Source: Tenebrio molitor | Taxonomy: Eukaryota; Arthropoda; Insecta; Coleoptera; Tenebrionidae | DNA length: 64,000 nucleotides | Direction: 5' to 3' | NCBI RefSeq assembly: GCF_963966145.1 | Contig: NC_091049.1 | Location: 7,440,001-7,504,000, forward strand | In this document: positions 32,313-44,309 of the stretch, piece by piece | Layout of the letters: every line of letters starts with the position of its first letter | Position numbering within the stretch: position 1 is the first letter of the stretch | Made by a program: the position numbers and the translations under genes | The notes under the pieces: model-generated | What the model was told of the DNA's origin: nothing | Databases searched by the model: none | The model's input: the letters and a program-made list of their open reading frames with translations, nothing else

Positions 32313-33013
32313 ATGTCTTATTACTTTTTCTTTAGTGATCAGAATTATCTGAAGATTTTAATCCTCCTATTATCTTAGAAAACGATGGTTTTTACGAAAT
32401 TGGTTTGACTAATTTTAGTGTTAACAATGCAATACCGAATGTTGATGAGAAAAATAATAAATTCCATTATGGTGATAAGGACGATGTGATCGAAATACCT
32501 GTTGGTAGTTATGAAATAGCCGATATAAACAAGTATTTAAAGACTATTCTTACAAATAAAACATCTAAAGAAGAGAAGGAGAAAATATTTTTACATTTGC
32601 AAGCAAATTTTAATACTTTAAAATGTGAAATTAAATGTAATAAAACTATAGATTTCTCAAAACCCAATTCTATAGGGCAACTATTGGGTTTTGAACCCCG
32701 AAAATTGACAAGTAACAAATTACATACATCAGATTTTCCTGTTGATATTATGCGCGTAAATATGATTAGAATTGAATGTAATATTGCAACTAATTCATAT
32801 AGAAATGGTGAGCCCGTTCACATCATTCATTCTTTCTATCCAACCGATCCACCTGGTTATAAGATAGTTGAAAATCCTCGAAATGTTATATATTTACCAA
32901 TAAATACACGCATAATACATAACATTTCTCTTAAAATAATCGATCAGAACGGTTTTCCAGTTAATTTTCGAAAAGAAGTTGTCACGGTAACATTGCATTT
33001 GAGAAAAGTGTAA
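32313..33013 (+). pseudogene. penton-like minor capsid protein, one frameshift
   Basis: The ATG at 32313 opens a short frame (MSYYFFFSDQNY). About 12 codons later a one-base shift near 32350 is needed to enter the long frame that runs to 33013. The long frame shows conserved Polinton mCP features: DGFYEIGLT near the start, a GQLLGF motif, and the C-terminal beta-rich RIIHNISLKIIDQNG. The single jelly-roll fold is known for this family and inferred here. Confidence 0.7.
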
Positions 33014-33182
33014 AGTGTAGTGATGGTTATTAGATTCAACACACCTTATCAGTATTTTTCACAAGATATAAGAACGTTTCCTGCCAGAAAAAAGAATATT
33101 AACGAAAGAAAATTGATCAAGTTAACATGACAGAATATTTTATTTTTGAAATCGATCGGTTTACAACCTAAATAAGAGAAAT

Positions 33183-34381
33183 AATGGCATCCATCAGTTT
33201 GTTGAATGTGAATGAAAAAGTGTATATCAATCATATATACCAGGTGAATTAAAATACAACGATGAGTGTCGAATTGTTATTCAACAACAAGAATTACTAA
33301 CTGCTCCAGGATTAAGTCAATTACACATACAAGGAAGGATATTGAAACATGATCAGTCAGCCGTTTCAACTAAAGTTCTACCAATTAATAATTTCATTGC
33401 TCATCTTTTCGATGAGATTCGTTTGGAATTGGGAGGTGTTATCGTAGATCGTATAAAAAATCCAGGTATTACAACAACAATGAAAGGATATGTATCACAT
33501 ACACCTAATGAGAGTACAGCATTAATAAATGCCGGTTGGAGTCCCTCGAAGATACTTATACAAATTTTGATGCACAAACAGGTGCTTTTGATGTATGTTG
33601 GCCACTTTCGAATATATTAGGCTTTGCTGAAGATTATAAAAAGGTTGTGTTGAATTTACGTCAAGAACTCATACTGCTTCGTTCAAGTACTGATTTAAAT
33701 GCTACTCTCGAATCAACAGGATTAGAAAAAGCATATATAAGAATTACAAAAATTGTGTGGCAAGTTCCACACTTCACCGTTTCCGATGAAGAAAAATTAA
33801 AATTGTTTAATATAATTGAGAAAAATAATCCCCTATCAATTGCACATAGACGATGGGAATTATTTACTTATCCTCTTTTACAAGAAAGTCATTCGTTTAC
33901 GTGGGTATTAAAATCATCAACGTCCTTGGAAAAACCGCGATTCGTTATAATAGGTTTTCAAACTGATCGAAAAAATAATCTGAGAAAAGATGCATCCAAG
34001 TTTGATCATTGTCATTTAAAAAATATCAAACTATATTTAAATTCTCAATCTTATCCATATGAAAATTTAAATCTAGATTATAGACATAACCAATATGCTT
34101 TGGCCTATGATATGTATGCACGATTTCAACAGTCCTATTACTACAATAAAAAAATGATTTGTGAACCGTTGTTCAAACCTGCAAAATTCAAAACGGATGC
34201 ACCTTTGCTTGTTATTGATTGTTCGTATCAAAATGAAACGTTCAAAAACGGAACTGTAGATGCGCGAATAGAATTTGAAACTCTCGCTGATATGCCTGCA
34301 AATACTTCAGCTTTTTGTTTAGTCTTGTACGAACAGTTCGTGAGTTACGAACCTCTAACTGGTAGAGTAAGAATTTTGTAA
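33183..34381 (+). pseudogene. major capsid protein (hexon-like double jelly-roll), broken
   Basis: The N-terminal piece is interrupted by TGA at 33213-33215 and opens again to a shift near 33545. The remaining 270 or so codons (to 34381) include WPLSNILGFAEDYKKVVLN, VWQVPHF, the aromatic WELFTYPLL region, and the C-terminal EFETLADMPANTSAFCLVLYE typical of Polinton MCPs. The true start is not clear. Capsids could not be built from this copy. Confidence 0.8.
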
Positions 34382-34403
34382 AAATAATAATAATTAAAAA
34401 AAA

Positions 34404-34913
34404 ATGTTTATCGTTGACGTGAAAGGTTTCCAATATGGAACATCCTCTTTGATATGCAAAGAAATAGCTCTAATAGATACCATAACAGGAAATGTTGATC
34501 ATGCAATTTTAAAATTACCCTTCGATAAGACATTATTTAATCATCGAACCGAAAAACAGTGGGACTGGTTGACAAACAATTTACATGGACTTCAATGGGA
34601 TTGTGACTGGCATTGTAACATCAACTTTGAAAATTTAACTGGTTTCATTGAAAATTTTATTAACAACAATAAAAACGTCACCGACTATGATGACATTATA
34701 GTTGCAGTGAAAGGTGCTCAGAAAAAGGAATGGTTAAGCAATCTACTCAAAATAGAAGTCATTGATTTGGAAGAAGACTGTTATCCAGCACTTAAAAATT
34801 TAAAAGAAATTTTCAAATCTCAACACTGTCAAAAACATTATTTTAATAATTTATACTGTAGTTTAGAAAATGTGTATAATTTATATAACTGGTGTAAATA
34901 TTGTAAAAAATAA
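34404..34913 (+). CDS. conserved Polinton protein of unknown function
   Basis: The product is 169 aa and begins FIVDVKGFQYG...ICKEIALID. It has a CPALKNL-like segment (CYPALKNLKEIFKSQHC) and a Cys/His-rich end. Similar proteins recur next to Polinton capsid genes in insect genomes as I recall them. The VDVKGFQ start resembles an RNase-H-fold motif, but no complete active site can be traced. The frame is intact and lies 20 bp after the MCP. Confidence 0.6.
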   Translation: MFIVDVKGFQYGTSSLICKEIALIDTITGNVDHAILKLPFDKTLFNHRTEKQWDWLTNNLHGLQWDCDWHCNINFENLTGFIENFINNNKNVTDYDDIIVAVKGAQKKEWLSNLLKIEVIDLEEDCYPALKNLKEIFKSQHCQKHYFNNLYCSLENVYNLYNWCKYCKK

Positions 34914-34986
34914 TATAGTAATTTTTAGAAACATTGTTGAATGTAGGTATTTCAGAAAAATAAAATTTGAAAAATATTTTTAAAAT

Positions 34987-35661
34987 TTATTTATTTAATT
35001 TAACATTTTGCAATATTTTAATTTTTTTTCTGTTGCCTTCTTCCTCATGATTTTGTTGGTGAGATGAATCAGCTTTCATCGCATTCCAATCATCATCTTC
35101 TACCCTGTTTATAAGAGAAAAGGTAAAAAATTAAGCAAAACTAAATAAAAAAGAAACTTACATAAACACTTGCCCATCTGGGGATGCGGCTCCATTTAAA
35201 TTTTGAGTCTCCGAATCATCATCATCCTCACCACTCATTTGCGAGGGTTCCTCTAAGTAAAGTTTTTTCGTGGTGGTTTGGAGACGATGCATTTCTTCAA
35301 GGTCCTCATCCACTAAATTGAACTTATATCGTTTCACCACCTTTTCCAGCATCTTAAATTCGTCCTCATTATCAAGTTTCGTTCGCATATAGCGAACGGG
35401 TAAGTTTCCAAATTTTTTTTTTTAGCGTTAATCCCTTGGGGGAGTAACTTAGGGAGATAAATATCTTGTCATTTTTCTCTCTAATTTCTTTAACGCCATA
35501 TCTATATAAAATATAATATATATATAATATCCAATATAATAATAATAATAATAAATATTTACTTACTGGAAAAGTTGTTTTATAACCACTTTAGCCATTT
35601 TTATTGGGAAATGAAGTTTATCTTCGGTGAAGACTACAATTGTACAAGGTGTTGTTGCCAT
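34987..35661 (-). CDS. possible spliced minus-strand gene within the Polinton
   Basis: Three candidate exons: 35661-35567 (ATG, 31 codons, then donor GTAAGT), a middle exon ending at 35162 (donor GTAAGT after GQVFM), and 35104-34987 (after an ACAG acceptor, to TAA). The last junction keeps frame exactly and removes a 57-bp intron. The middle exon (from about 35388) has RYKFNLVDEDLEEMHRL and an acidic DDDDS stretch. Its acceptor is not convincing, so the link to the first exon is uncertain. I do not recognise the product. Confidence 0.4.
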
Positions 35662-36350
35662 TATTATAATAGCACTAGTTGGAAGCACAAGTTGAAAACT
35701 GTGATGTGATTAATTTTGAATGCAGTATTTATAAGAAGATTTGTAAAAAATGTAATACGTATATCAAGCGGATGAAATAGATATTTATTTTAAACATTCA
35801 GCAAATTTATTATAAAAAAATTTGACTTTGCTTCTTCGCGGAAGTTAGGTATGTGATAAAATTAATGGGATCGCATGCACAATTTTTTTAAAATAAAGAA
35901 ATTGAGACAAATAAGTAAGCAACTTTATTATAAAAATATTTGACTTGGCTTCTTCGCGGAAAGTTATATGATAAAATTAATGCCAACTGAGCAACATGTG
36001 CACATTTTTATAAACGTATTTTATTATCAGTCAAATTCAGCACAAATTTTACACAAATAACTCTTTATTATTTAATTTGAAATCACATGTTTCAAACGTG
36101 CATTGTTAGCGCCAAAACGTACCGCATTACGTGTCCAAGTGATGATTCTGCATAATAGTGTTAGTCTTACACATTCTTAAGTGCGGACCGCACCCCAACA
36201 GATTGATATAAATATGAAAGTGATTTAGAAATGATCTTCACTGTAACCATAAATACTCAACTGAACAGAAATGTAAGTATGAGTGGCTCCGTTTAATTTT
36301 TTAAATCTAAGTGTTTTTTTTTTATTAGTTTGTTTCTTTAACTGAGTGAA
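35662..36350. other. gene-free stretch with a 60-bp direct repeat
   Basis: A segment of about 60 bp (TTTATTATAAAAA...TTTGACTT, GCTTCTTCGCGGAA, ATGATAAAATTAATG) occurs at about 35808-35866 and 35923-35982 with small differences. No gene is seen. The stretch lies between divergent transcription units and may hold their promoters. Confidence 0.5.
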
Positions 36351-39300
36351 ATGAGTTCCCAAGTCGTTGAAGCTTATTCCACCAATATTTTGAAAAATAT
36401 TGAACTGGTGAGTAGATTAATTAAAACAAAAGAAGAGTATCATAAATATGTTAATTATTTAAGAAAAACCATTTTAATTCTTAACAAATGTGTTAAAAAT
36501 AGAAGTGACCGTGTAAAAAGTTTTAACAAAATTGAATCAGATCTATCTATGTTGAAAAAATATCTTCAAAATGTTAAACCTAAATTTGGTGAAATTAAAT
36601 ATTTAAAAAACAAAGAACTAATTTGGCAAGATGTTGAATCATGTTTTAAAGGTAGAATTAAAACGGGTGTTATAACAAACTTGAAAATTAAAAGCCCAAA
36701 CGAATTTCTTAAAAAAGCTTTTCGAAGTTTTTCTCTAAGAATTAAAAAAGAAGTAAGAACGTCTTTGTTAAAAGTAAATGTTGTTTTTGCTGGATTGTTT
36801 GTTAAACCAAGAAACGCAGAAACATCCTTTAAATATTTTTCAACTAAAAATGGTGTTATTGATCAAAATACAAATTTAAACGAATGGTACCTATAAAGTG
36901 TATGTAAATGATAAAATTTTAACTAAACTTGAAGATTTTCAAGAAAAAGATAGTGGTTGGGCATTATATGAAATCTTATACTTAAAAGTTAATATAAATA
37001 AATATAATCCGATAAAAGTTGGTTTTTCAACTTATTGTGATTTACCCACCTTTATTCAAAACACGAAAAGTGTCATAAATATTAAAAATAATGATGAGTA
37101 TTGTTTTCTATGGTCAGTTGTATGCGCTTTGTATCCAGCTGTAAAAAATAAAAACGTTTCTAGAGTATCATCATATCCTCATTTTAGTAATGTTTTAAAA
37201 TTTGATAATATTTCATTTCCCATGGCTTTAAAGGATATTCCTAAATTTGAAATCATGAATAAATTGGCTATAAATGTTTTTACAATAGAAAAAAAGGAAA
37301 TTTTACCTTTACTTTTGAGTAAGACTGATTTCTCACCACGTATAAATTTACTTATGTTTTCAAAAGATTTAACTGATGGAGTTAGCAGCAAAAATACTCA
37401 CAGAGATCATATGGATTTTACGAGCGGGGATGATGATGATGATGATGATGATGATGAGAAACAAGAAACAAACAAGACTATATTCCATTTCACATATATA
37501 AATAATTTATGACGTTTAATTAGTAAGCAAGTGGGTAATGTTAAAAAGAAGAAATGGTTATGTGAAAGATGTTTAAATCGCTTTTTGAATGAAGGTGTAT
37601 TGAAAAAACATTTAGATGATTGTAAAGTTTTAAATGAAACTAAAATGATTCTTCCTAACGAAAACAATAAAATCATGAAATTTACAAATTTTAAAAATAA
37701 AATACAGGTACCTTTTGCCATTTACGCTGATATTGAAAGTATTCTTCTGAATTATAATGATAATAAAAATATAAGTAAAACTGAAATATATCAAATACAT
37801 AAACCATTTTGCATAGCATATTATCTTCATTGTTCTTACGACAATTCCATTTCAAAATTTAATACCTTCACAGGTAAAGATTGTATTGTATGGTTTGTTC
37901 GAGAACTTGCAAAAATTGCAAAACAATTAAATTCAATTTTTTCAAATATTGTCCCATTAAAACCTTTATCCTCTGATGAACAAAATAACTTTTTACATTC
38001 TTTAAAATGTCACATCTGTAGTAAACCATTTGTTAATTCTGATGTAAAAGTAAAAGACCATTGTCATCTTACCGGAAATTTTAGGGGTGCAGCACACAAT
38101 TCTTGTAATATTAATTATAAAGATTCATATACTATACCAGTACTATTTCACAATTTGTCTGGTTATGACAGTCATTTTATAATTAAAGCACTTGCCACTG
38201 AAATTGATGGAAATATAAATTTGCTACCTCTAAATAAGGAAAAATATATTTCCTTTACAAAATATGTGCAAAATACCAACATAAACTTTAGATTTTTGGA
38301 CTCTTATCGATTTATGTCTAGTAGTCTTGATACATTGTCTTCGATTTTGACTGATAACCAAAAAGTTATTACCAGAAAATATTACCCCAATGATCGTGAA
38401 TTTAATTTAGTTGTACGAAAAGGTGTCTTTCCCTATGAATATCTCGACTCTTGGGAAAAATTAAATGATACTCACTTACCACCCCAAGAAAAATTTTATA
38501 GTAAAATTAACAACACTCAAATTTCTTGTGAAGACTACAATCATGCTGTTAATGTATGGAAGCAATTTGATATCAAAACGATACAAGAATATGCTGAATT
38601 GTACTTGAAAACTGATGTCTTACTTCTTGCAGACATATTTGAAAACTTTAGGATGCAATGTTTAGAAACATATCAATTAGATTGTCTCCACTACTACACT
38701 GCACCAGGTTTTGCATTTGACAGTATGTTAAAAATGACTGAGGTAGAATTAGAATTATTAACTGATGTGGACATGATTATGTTTATAGAAAAAGGGATAA
38801 GAGGTGGTGTTTCACAATGCTCCAATCGCTATGCAAAAGCTAATAACAAATACATGGGTAAAAATTTCAATCCTAATGAACCCGTTAGTTACCTCATGTA
38901 TTTTGATGTTAATAATCTGTATGGTACAGCGATGCGTTATCCTCTACCTTTTGCAGACTTTCATTGGATTGAAGATATAGATATTTATCGTGAGAATGTT
39001 TTAAATCTTCCTGAAGATAGTGATTACGGATACATTTTTGAGGTAGAACTTTCTTATCCTAAAGAACTGTTTAACACGCATAAAGATTTACCATTATGTC
39101 CTCAACATTTAGTTCCACCTGTTTCCGATTCAAATAATCCAAAATTGTTAACAACATTATATGATAAAAAGAAATATATTATTCACTATAGAAATCTTCA
39201 ACAAGCTCTTAATTTAGGTTTAAAACTTAAAAAATACATAGATGCTTAAAATTTAAACAATCACCTTGGCTGAAAAAATTTATTGATGTAAATATAGAAT

Positions 39301-40206
39301 TGCGAAAATCATGTGTGCATGAATTTGGGAAACATTTTTTCAAATTATTAATCAATGCTTCGTTTGGAAAAATGATTGAAAATGTAAAGAAATATAGGAT
39401 TGTTAAACTGGTGACTAGATGGGGGGGTAGATTTGGTGCTAATTACTATATTTCTCAACCAAACTTTCATAGCTGTATAATTTTCGATAAAGATATGGTT
39501 ACTTATAATAGAACTTAGAAAATTAAAAGTAAATTTTAATAAACCGATTTATGTTGGAATGTCTATTTTAGACATGTCAAAAACAATCTTGTACGATTTT
39601 CATTACAACTACATATTAAATAAATTTGGAAATAGTGCTAAACTATTGTATACTGACACTGACAGTTTAATTTACCAATTTCTTGATCATGATATATATG
39701 AACACATTAAAGAAGATATTAATAGATTTGACACATCAGATTATAGTCAAAATAATATATATCAAATTCCTCAAAAAAATAAAAAAGTGGTTGGATTAAT
39801 GAAGGATGAAAATAATGGTATCATTATGACCCACTTCATTGGTTTACGTTCAAAAATGTATACATTAAAATTATTAGTGAGCGATCAGGAAAAGAATGAG
39901 CAAATAGATAAATTAAAAGCTAAATTGGTTGATAAAAAACAAATAGAAAATTGTATTTCAAATTTAGGAGTTATCAAAAAGGCAAAGGGTATACAAAGCT
40001 CTGCTATGAAACAAATCAGTTTCAATGATTATTTCGACTGTTTATTTAACAATACTCAAATCGAGATTTGTCAAAATGCCATTGTTTCAAAAAAGCATGA
40101 AGTTTATAACGTTCAACAAAAAAAAGTTGCTTTAAGCCCCCACGATGATAAAAGAATTGTCAACTATCTTTACACGGACACTTTACCCTGGGGATATTTT
40201 GATTGA
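36351..40206 (+). pseudogene. Polinton protein-primed family B DNA polymerase, multiply broken
   Basis: The pieces are 36351-36896, 36898-37512, 37531-39249, about 39243-39518 and about 39507-40206. Breaks: a shift near 36895, TGA at 37510, a shift near 39245 and a shift near 39508. Motifs: a CERCL...HLDDC finger; ExoI YADIES; ExoII NLSGYDSHF; ExoIII YLKTDVLLLADIFE; palm motif A YFDVNNLYG; motif B LLINASFGK; motif C YTDTDS. A (GAT)n tract encodes nine Asp at about 37431-37455. All key catalytic residues remain, so the decay is recent, but no full enzyme can be made. Confidence 0.9.
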
Positions 40207-40285
40207 GATCTTCTCTTCTTTTGGTTTAATTAATTTACGTGAATTGTATATTTTTATTCAAACCTTACATATTGAATAATTCCAG

Positions 40286-40591
40286 TTGAAAGAAATAAAA
40301 TGTAGTGGTTGGTGGGATAAGGTGTTTACAGGTGGGGACAGATTTAAGAAATCAATTGAGTTGGAACAAAGAAGGAAAATTGTTCCAACAACGTTGCAAC
40401 TCGTACATCATAAAACGTCTGGTGGAACAAGGTTTTGTCACATTTGCAGCAAATATTTTTGCTTCTGTGCAGAAAATTCAAGACAAAGAAAACAAAGCCT
40501 TGATTTATTTTGTTATGAAACGTTAGAAGACAATGAACAATACAGCTCACCAATCAATGTAAGTATAGAAACCATCAATTTAGATAATTAT
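40286..40591 (+). CDS. small Cys/His-rich frame after the polymerase, disrupted
   Basis: The frame begins KEIKCSGWWDKVFTGG and contains CHICSKYFCFC, a possible zinc-binding cluster. It runs directly into the (ATT)n tail of the inserted non-LTR fragment at 40592, which would truncate it. I do not recognise the family. The start codon is uncertain. Confidence 0.3.
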
Positions 40592-40857
40592 TTATATTAT
40601 TATTATTATTATGTAGAATTGGAGCTGAGACCGAAATCTATCTACTTCATCATCAAAGTGTGCATCAAGTTTGTTTTTGAAGATGTTGGGGTTGGATGCG
40701 TTTACAATTTCCTCACTCAAACCATTCCACTCGCTAAAGACCCGATTTGGAAGGAAATGGCTTCTGTGTTTGTGTTTATATAAGAAACAATAAAATAGTC
40801 TTTTATTTATAACAAGCAATGTATTTTTTTTTTTCATTTTTAGTTTGCACATAACTG
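40592..40857 (-). mobile_element. 5'-truncated non-LTR retrotransposon tail with (ATT)n end
   Basis: On the minus strand the frame ends a typical RT C-terminus: FLPNRVFSEWNGLSEEIVNA...FKNKLDAHF, then a trinucleotide tail (TAA/ATA repeats, 40593-40613 on the plus strand as ATT). Only the last 85 or so codons and the 3' tail are present. Confidence 0.7.
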
Positions 40858-41331
40858 TGTAAAGAACAAAAAAATAAGATGCGAATTATAAAACAAAAAA
40901 CTTCATTGAATATTGAAAACAATGATTTAGTGCGAGAAGATTGTGTAAAGCATGGTTTGTTATTTCCATCAACAATGAGATGTTTAGTTATTGGTCCATC
41001 GAACTGTGGTAAAACCAATGTCATCATAAGTTTAATTGAACATCCAAATGGGTTAAAATTTAAAAACGTCTATGTTTATTCGAAAAGTCTGTATCAATCC
41101 AAATATGTCTATTTGGAAAATTTATTGAAACCTATAAAAGGTATTGGTTACTACGGTTTTAATAATAGTGAAAATATTGTAAGTCCTTCGGATGCACGAG
41201 CAGATTCGATTTTTATTTTTGATGATGTTGCTTGTGATAAACAAGATGTTTAGTTTATTCACGCCAAGAAAGCAATTACAAGAAAACACACATGGAGCAT
41301 TAGCAAGAACAAAAAGTGGGAACAAGATGCA

Positions 41332-44199
41332 TCACTTGCACAGAAGTCTCCTACAGTCACTCTTGAACTTATTTGTCGAGACTCCACAGAAGTCTAACTC
41401 GTTACAGTAAAAGTTGGCCAGGCGAAGGGCACTATTCAAGGGTGAATTGTAGGAGTAATTTTGTTTATGGCAGTAAACATGAAACAAATTCGGGTGTCTG
41501 AGGTTACATAAAGGAACATTAAAGCCGATACGAAGCAGAGCATCAGAAGAATCAACATTATAGTTAATTATTTTATGTAGAAAACACAGCTTGTGACAAT
41601 CCCTTCTGGTTTTAAGTGAGGGCAAAGACATGTAAGCGGCTACAGAGTGCAAATCATCAAAATTGATATTTTGAGTTCTCAGCTTATATTTCAAATACTT
41701 CAAGAAATTGTTCTGTACCGACTCGATACGTGAAATGTGAGTACCGTAAAAAGGTGACCAGATAACACAATTGTATTCTAATATTGAGCGGACCAAGGAA
41801 TTATATAATATTATAATCGCTCTGGTGTTCTTAAAATCCACTGTCCATCTTTTTAAACATCCCAGCATTTTTCTTCCCCTAGAAATCAAGAAGTCGTAAT
41901 GTTCATGAAACGATAAATTGGAATCGAAAAAAAGACCCAGGTCTTTGATGGCATTGATAATTTCCAGCTGCTCCCCTTCCAATGAATAATAAGGAACGGA
42001 GGGCACAGTTTTCCTGCTGAAACACATTGCCTTGCATTTGCAAACATTGAGTTTCATACCATTGCGTGCGCACCAGTTTTCAATTCTTCTGACATCCTCC
42101 TGAAGATCAAATACATCCAGCTGCGTTTTGATGATTTTATAGATTTTTAGATCGTCCGCGTACAGCAGCGATGCCGAGGTCAGACTATCAGTGATGTCAT
42201 TGATGAAGATTATGAATAATAATGGCCCGATAATAGAGCCCTGCGGTACTCCAGACGTGCTACAGTATGCAGACGACCTCACACCCTTAAGGACAACATG
42301 CTGAGTTCGATTGGAAATGTAGGTAGATGTCCAAGATAGGAACGGGTCGCGTACTCCGTACGTATATAATTTATTCAAAAGGATCTTGTGATTAACAGTG
42401 TCAAATGCTTTGCAAAAATCAGTATAAATGCAATGCACATCAAAACCGCCCTCAAATGCTTCAAAGACATTATTAACAAAGGCAAAATGATTGGTTACCG
42501 TAGATCTATTAGCGAAAAACCCATGCTGTGATGGACTGATAACAGTTTTGAAGGAAGCGGACAAGTGTTTGGCAACTAGCTTTTCAAAGATCTTGGCGGG
42601 AACTGATAGAATACTGATGGGTCGGTAATTCTCGAAGTTTTGTTTAGAGCCAGATTTAAACACTGGAGTGACAAGAGCTGATTTCCAGCAGTTCGGAAAA
42701 ACACCTGAGTTGAGTGAATACTTAAAAATACGCCACAAAGGATCAGTAAGCGATGTACAGCAATTTCTGTAAAAAAATGGAGGCAGCCCATCTGGCCCAG
42801 CACCTTTATTACAGTCGAGATTAGTTAGTTCATAAAAGACACTATCTGAAGTAAAGTCAAAGTTTTTGAAATCAACGCTCAAACCGACAGGATTGTCACA
42901 AGCAGAAGCAGGTTGTGTGGTGACGATATCATCATAAACAGAAGAAAAATGTTCCGCAAAGGTATTAACAATATTCTCATTACCACATACAGGGTTATTG
43001 TGATAGATCATGAGATTCGGTATTTCGTTACATTTGGTATGTTCGTTTATATATTTCCAAAATTTTTTCGGATCAGATGTAATAAAATTTTCAGTGCGTT
43101 TTATGTAATCTTTGTATGATTTCTTCAGGGCTTCTTTGCATTGTGTTCTGACTGTAGCAAATGCAGCATAATCATTCGCATTGTGACTGATTTTATAGCG
43201 ACGATGCAAGGTTGACTTCCGGCGAATTAATCTACGAACCTCATGATCGAACCACGGAGGAAATGAGCTCTTACATTTTCTCTTCACAGGAACAAAAAGA
43301 CCACAGACAAAGTGTAAATAATTATAAAAAAGGCTCACAGCTTCATTAATGTCACTGCAGGAATCAAAGGTGTTCCAGTTCACATTAGACAAGAGTATGT
43401 TGATTTCATCATAATCGGCATTAGAATAATCATAAAAAATGTCACAAAGATCTTCAACAAAAACATTATCAACACTTATTTCAAACATGAATGGTGGATG
43501 AAACACATCAGTCTTGCTAAATTCATTACAATTTTCAATCTTAATATAGTCATAGTTAGAGAAGCACAAGTCAAGGATATTACCATTACAATTAGTTATA
43601 GTATTAAATTGACAGAAATCACAGGAATACAGACTGTCACAGATTATGATGTCCTTATCAGAATTGGCGTTAGTATATATCAAAAAATTAGTATCACTAT
43701 CATTAATCCATTTCACATTTGGCAAATTATAGTCGCCTAGAATGAAAAACGTACTGCGACGATTATTATATAATAAATTTTTCACAACCTGGACATGTTT
43801 CGCATAACTAACAGTTGTGGCGTCCGGCGGAAGATAGATTGCACCAAAAACAAAAGAATTGTCACAGCACTGTAGCGAAATCCAAACATCTTCTAAGGAG
43901 GAGTTGGAATCACTCAAACGATTGGAGGTGAGAAATTTCTTAACAGCAATTAAGACACCACCGCCAATACTTTTCCCACTGTTGTTCACATTTCTGTCGT
44001 TTCGATATACCACATACCTGTCATCCAGCACTTCAGCATCAGAAATACCACCATGAAGCCATGTTTCGACCAGAACAATCACATCAAAGTTTTCACTCAA
44101 ACACGACAAGTAACAGTCATTCAATTTAGTTCGGAGTCCACGAGGATTTTGATAAAATACTTTAATGGATTTTATATTCTTGCCTGAGCGATGATGCAC
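41332..44199 (-). CDS. CR1-like ORF2 (EN plus RT), intact frame of about 955 aa
   Basis: The endonuclease has VFYQNPRGLRTKLND, LVETWL, GGGVLIAV and GDYNLPNVKW; the RT has GVPQGSIIGPLLF and SLLYADDLKIY. No stop or shift is seen. The first codon of the open frame used here is GTG and no ATG precedes the endonuclease, so translation must depend on ORF1 (reinitiation or frameshift). The frame overlaps the ORF1 end by several codons. Confidence 0.85.
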   Translation of the reverse strand: MHHRSGKNIKSIKVFYQNPRGLRTKLNDCYLSCLSENFDVIVLVETWLHGGISDAEVLDDRYVVYRNDRNVNNSGKSIGGGVLIAVKKFLTSNRLSDSNSSLEDVWISLQCCDNSFVFGAIYLPPDATTVSYAKHVQVVKNLLYNNRRSTFFILGDYNLPNVKWINDSDTNFLIYTNANSDKDIIICDSLYSCDFCQFNTITNCNGNILDLCFSNYDYIKIENCNEFSKTDVFHPPFMFEISVDNVFVEDLCDIFYDYSNADYDEINILLSNVNWNTFDSCSDINEAVSLFYNYLHFVCGLFVPVKRKCKSSFPPWFDHEVRRLIRRKSTLHRRYKISHNANDYAAFATVRTQCKEALKKSYKDYIKRTENFITSDPKKFWKYINEHTKCNEIPNLMIYHNNPVCGNENIVNTFAEHFSSVYDDIVTTQPASACDNPVGLSVDFKNFDFTSDSVFYELTNLDCNKGAGPDGLPPFFYRNCCTSLTDPLWRIFKYSLNSGVFPNCWKSALVTPVFKSGSKQNFENYRPISILSVPAKIFEKLVAKHLSASFKTVISPSQHGFFANRSTVTNHFAFVNNVFEAFEGGFDVHCIYTDFCKAFDTVNHKILLNKLYTYGVRDPFLSWTSTYISNRTQHVVLKGVRSSAYCSTSGVPQGSIIGPLLFIIFINDITDSLTSASLLYADDLKIYKIIKTQLDVFDLQEDVRRIENWCARNGMKLNVCKCKAMCFSRKTVPSVPYYSLEGEQLEIINAIKDLGLFFDSNLSFHEHYDFLISRGRKMLGCLKRWTVDFKNTRAIIILYNSLVRSILEYNCVIWSPFYGTHISRIESVQNNFLKYLKYKLRTQNINFDDLHSVAAYMSLPSLKTRRDCHKLCFLHKIINYNVDSSDALLRIGFNVPLCNLRHPNLFHVYCHKQNYSYNSPLNSALRLANFYCNELDFCGVSTNKFKSDCRRLLCK

Positions 44200-44210
44200 A
44201 TTCAGATTTT

Positions 44211-44309
44211 TTATTGCGCTTTTATTTGCTCCGTGTTCTTGTTTCGAAAAAAAATGAAACGCTTAATTAATACTCCTTCGGGCCATATCTCATCGTTGTT
44301 CATTTGTTA
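44211..44309 (-). pseudogene. C-terminal end of the CR1-like ORF1
   Basis: About 30 codons including EIWPEGVLIKRFIF, the sort of C-terminus seen in CR1/Jockey ORF1 proteins, end at TAA 44211-44213. Everything upstream is missing, so the insertion is 5'-truncated. Confidence 0.55.

Larger units (their letters stand above)
41253..44309 (-). mobile_element. 5'-truncated CR1-like retrotransposon inside the ATPase gene
   Basis: It contains the last 30 or so codons of ORF1 and a full ORF2 on the minus strand. The 3' end has a GAATAAA close to the junction at about 41253 and no long tail. A short TGTT repeat at both junctions may be the target duplication. It belongs to the same broad clade as the element at 9664-18163. 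Confidence 0.8.

Noticed and set aside
37407..37721. Minus-strand Ser-run ORFs opposite the polymerase
   Set aside because: They are antisense shadows of the (GAT)n Asp tract and of polymerase coding sequence.
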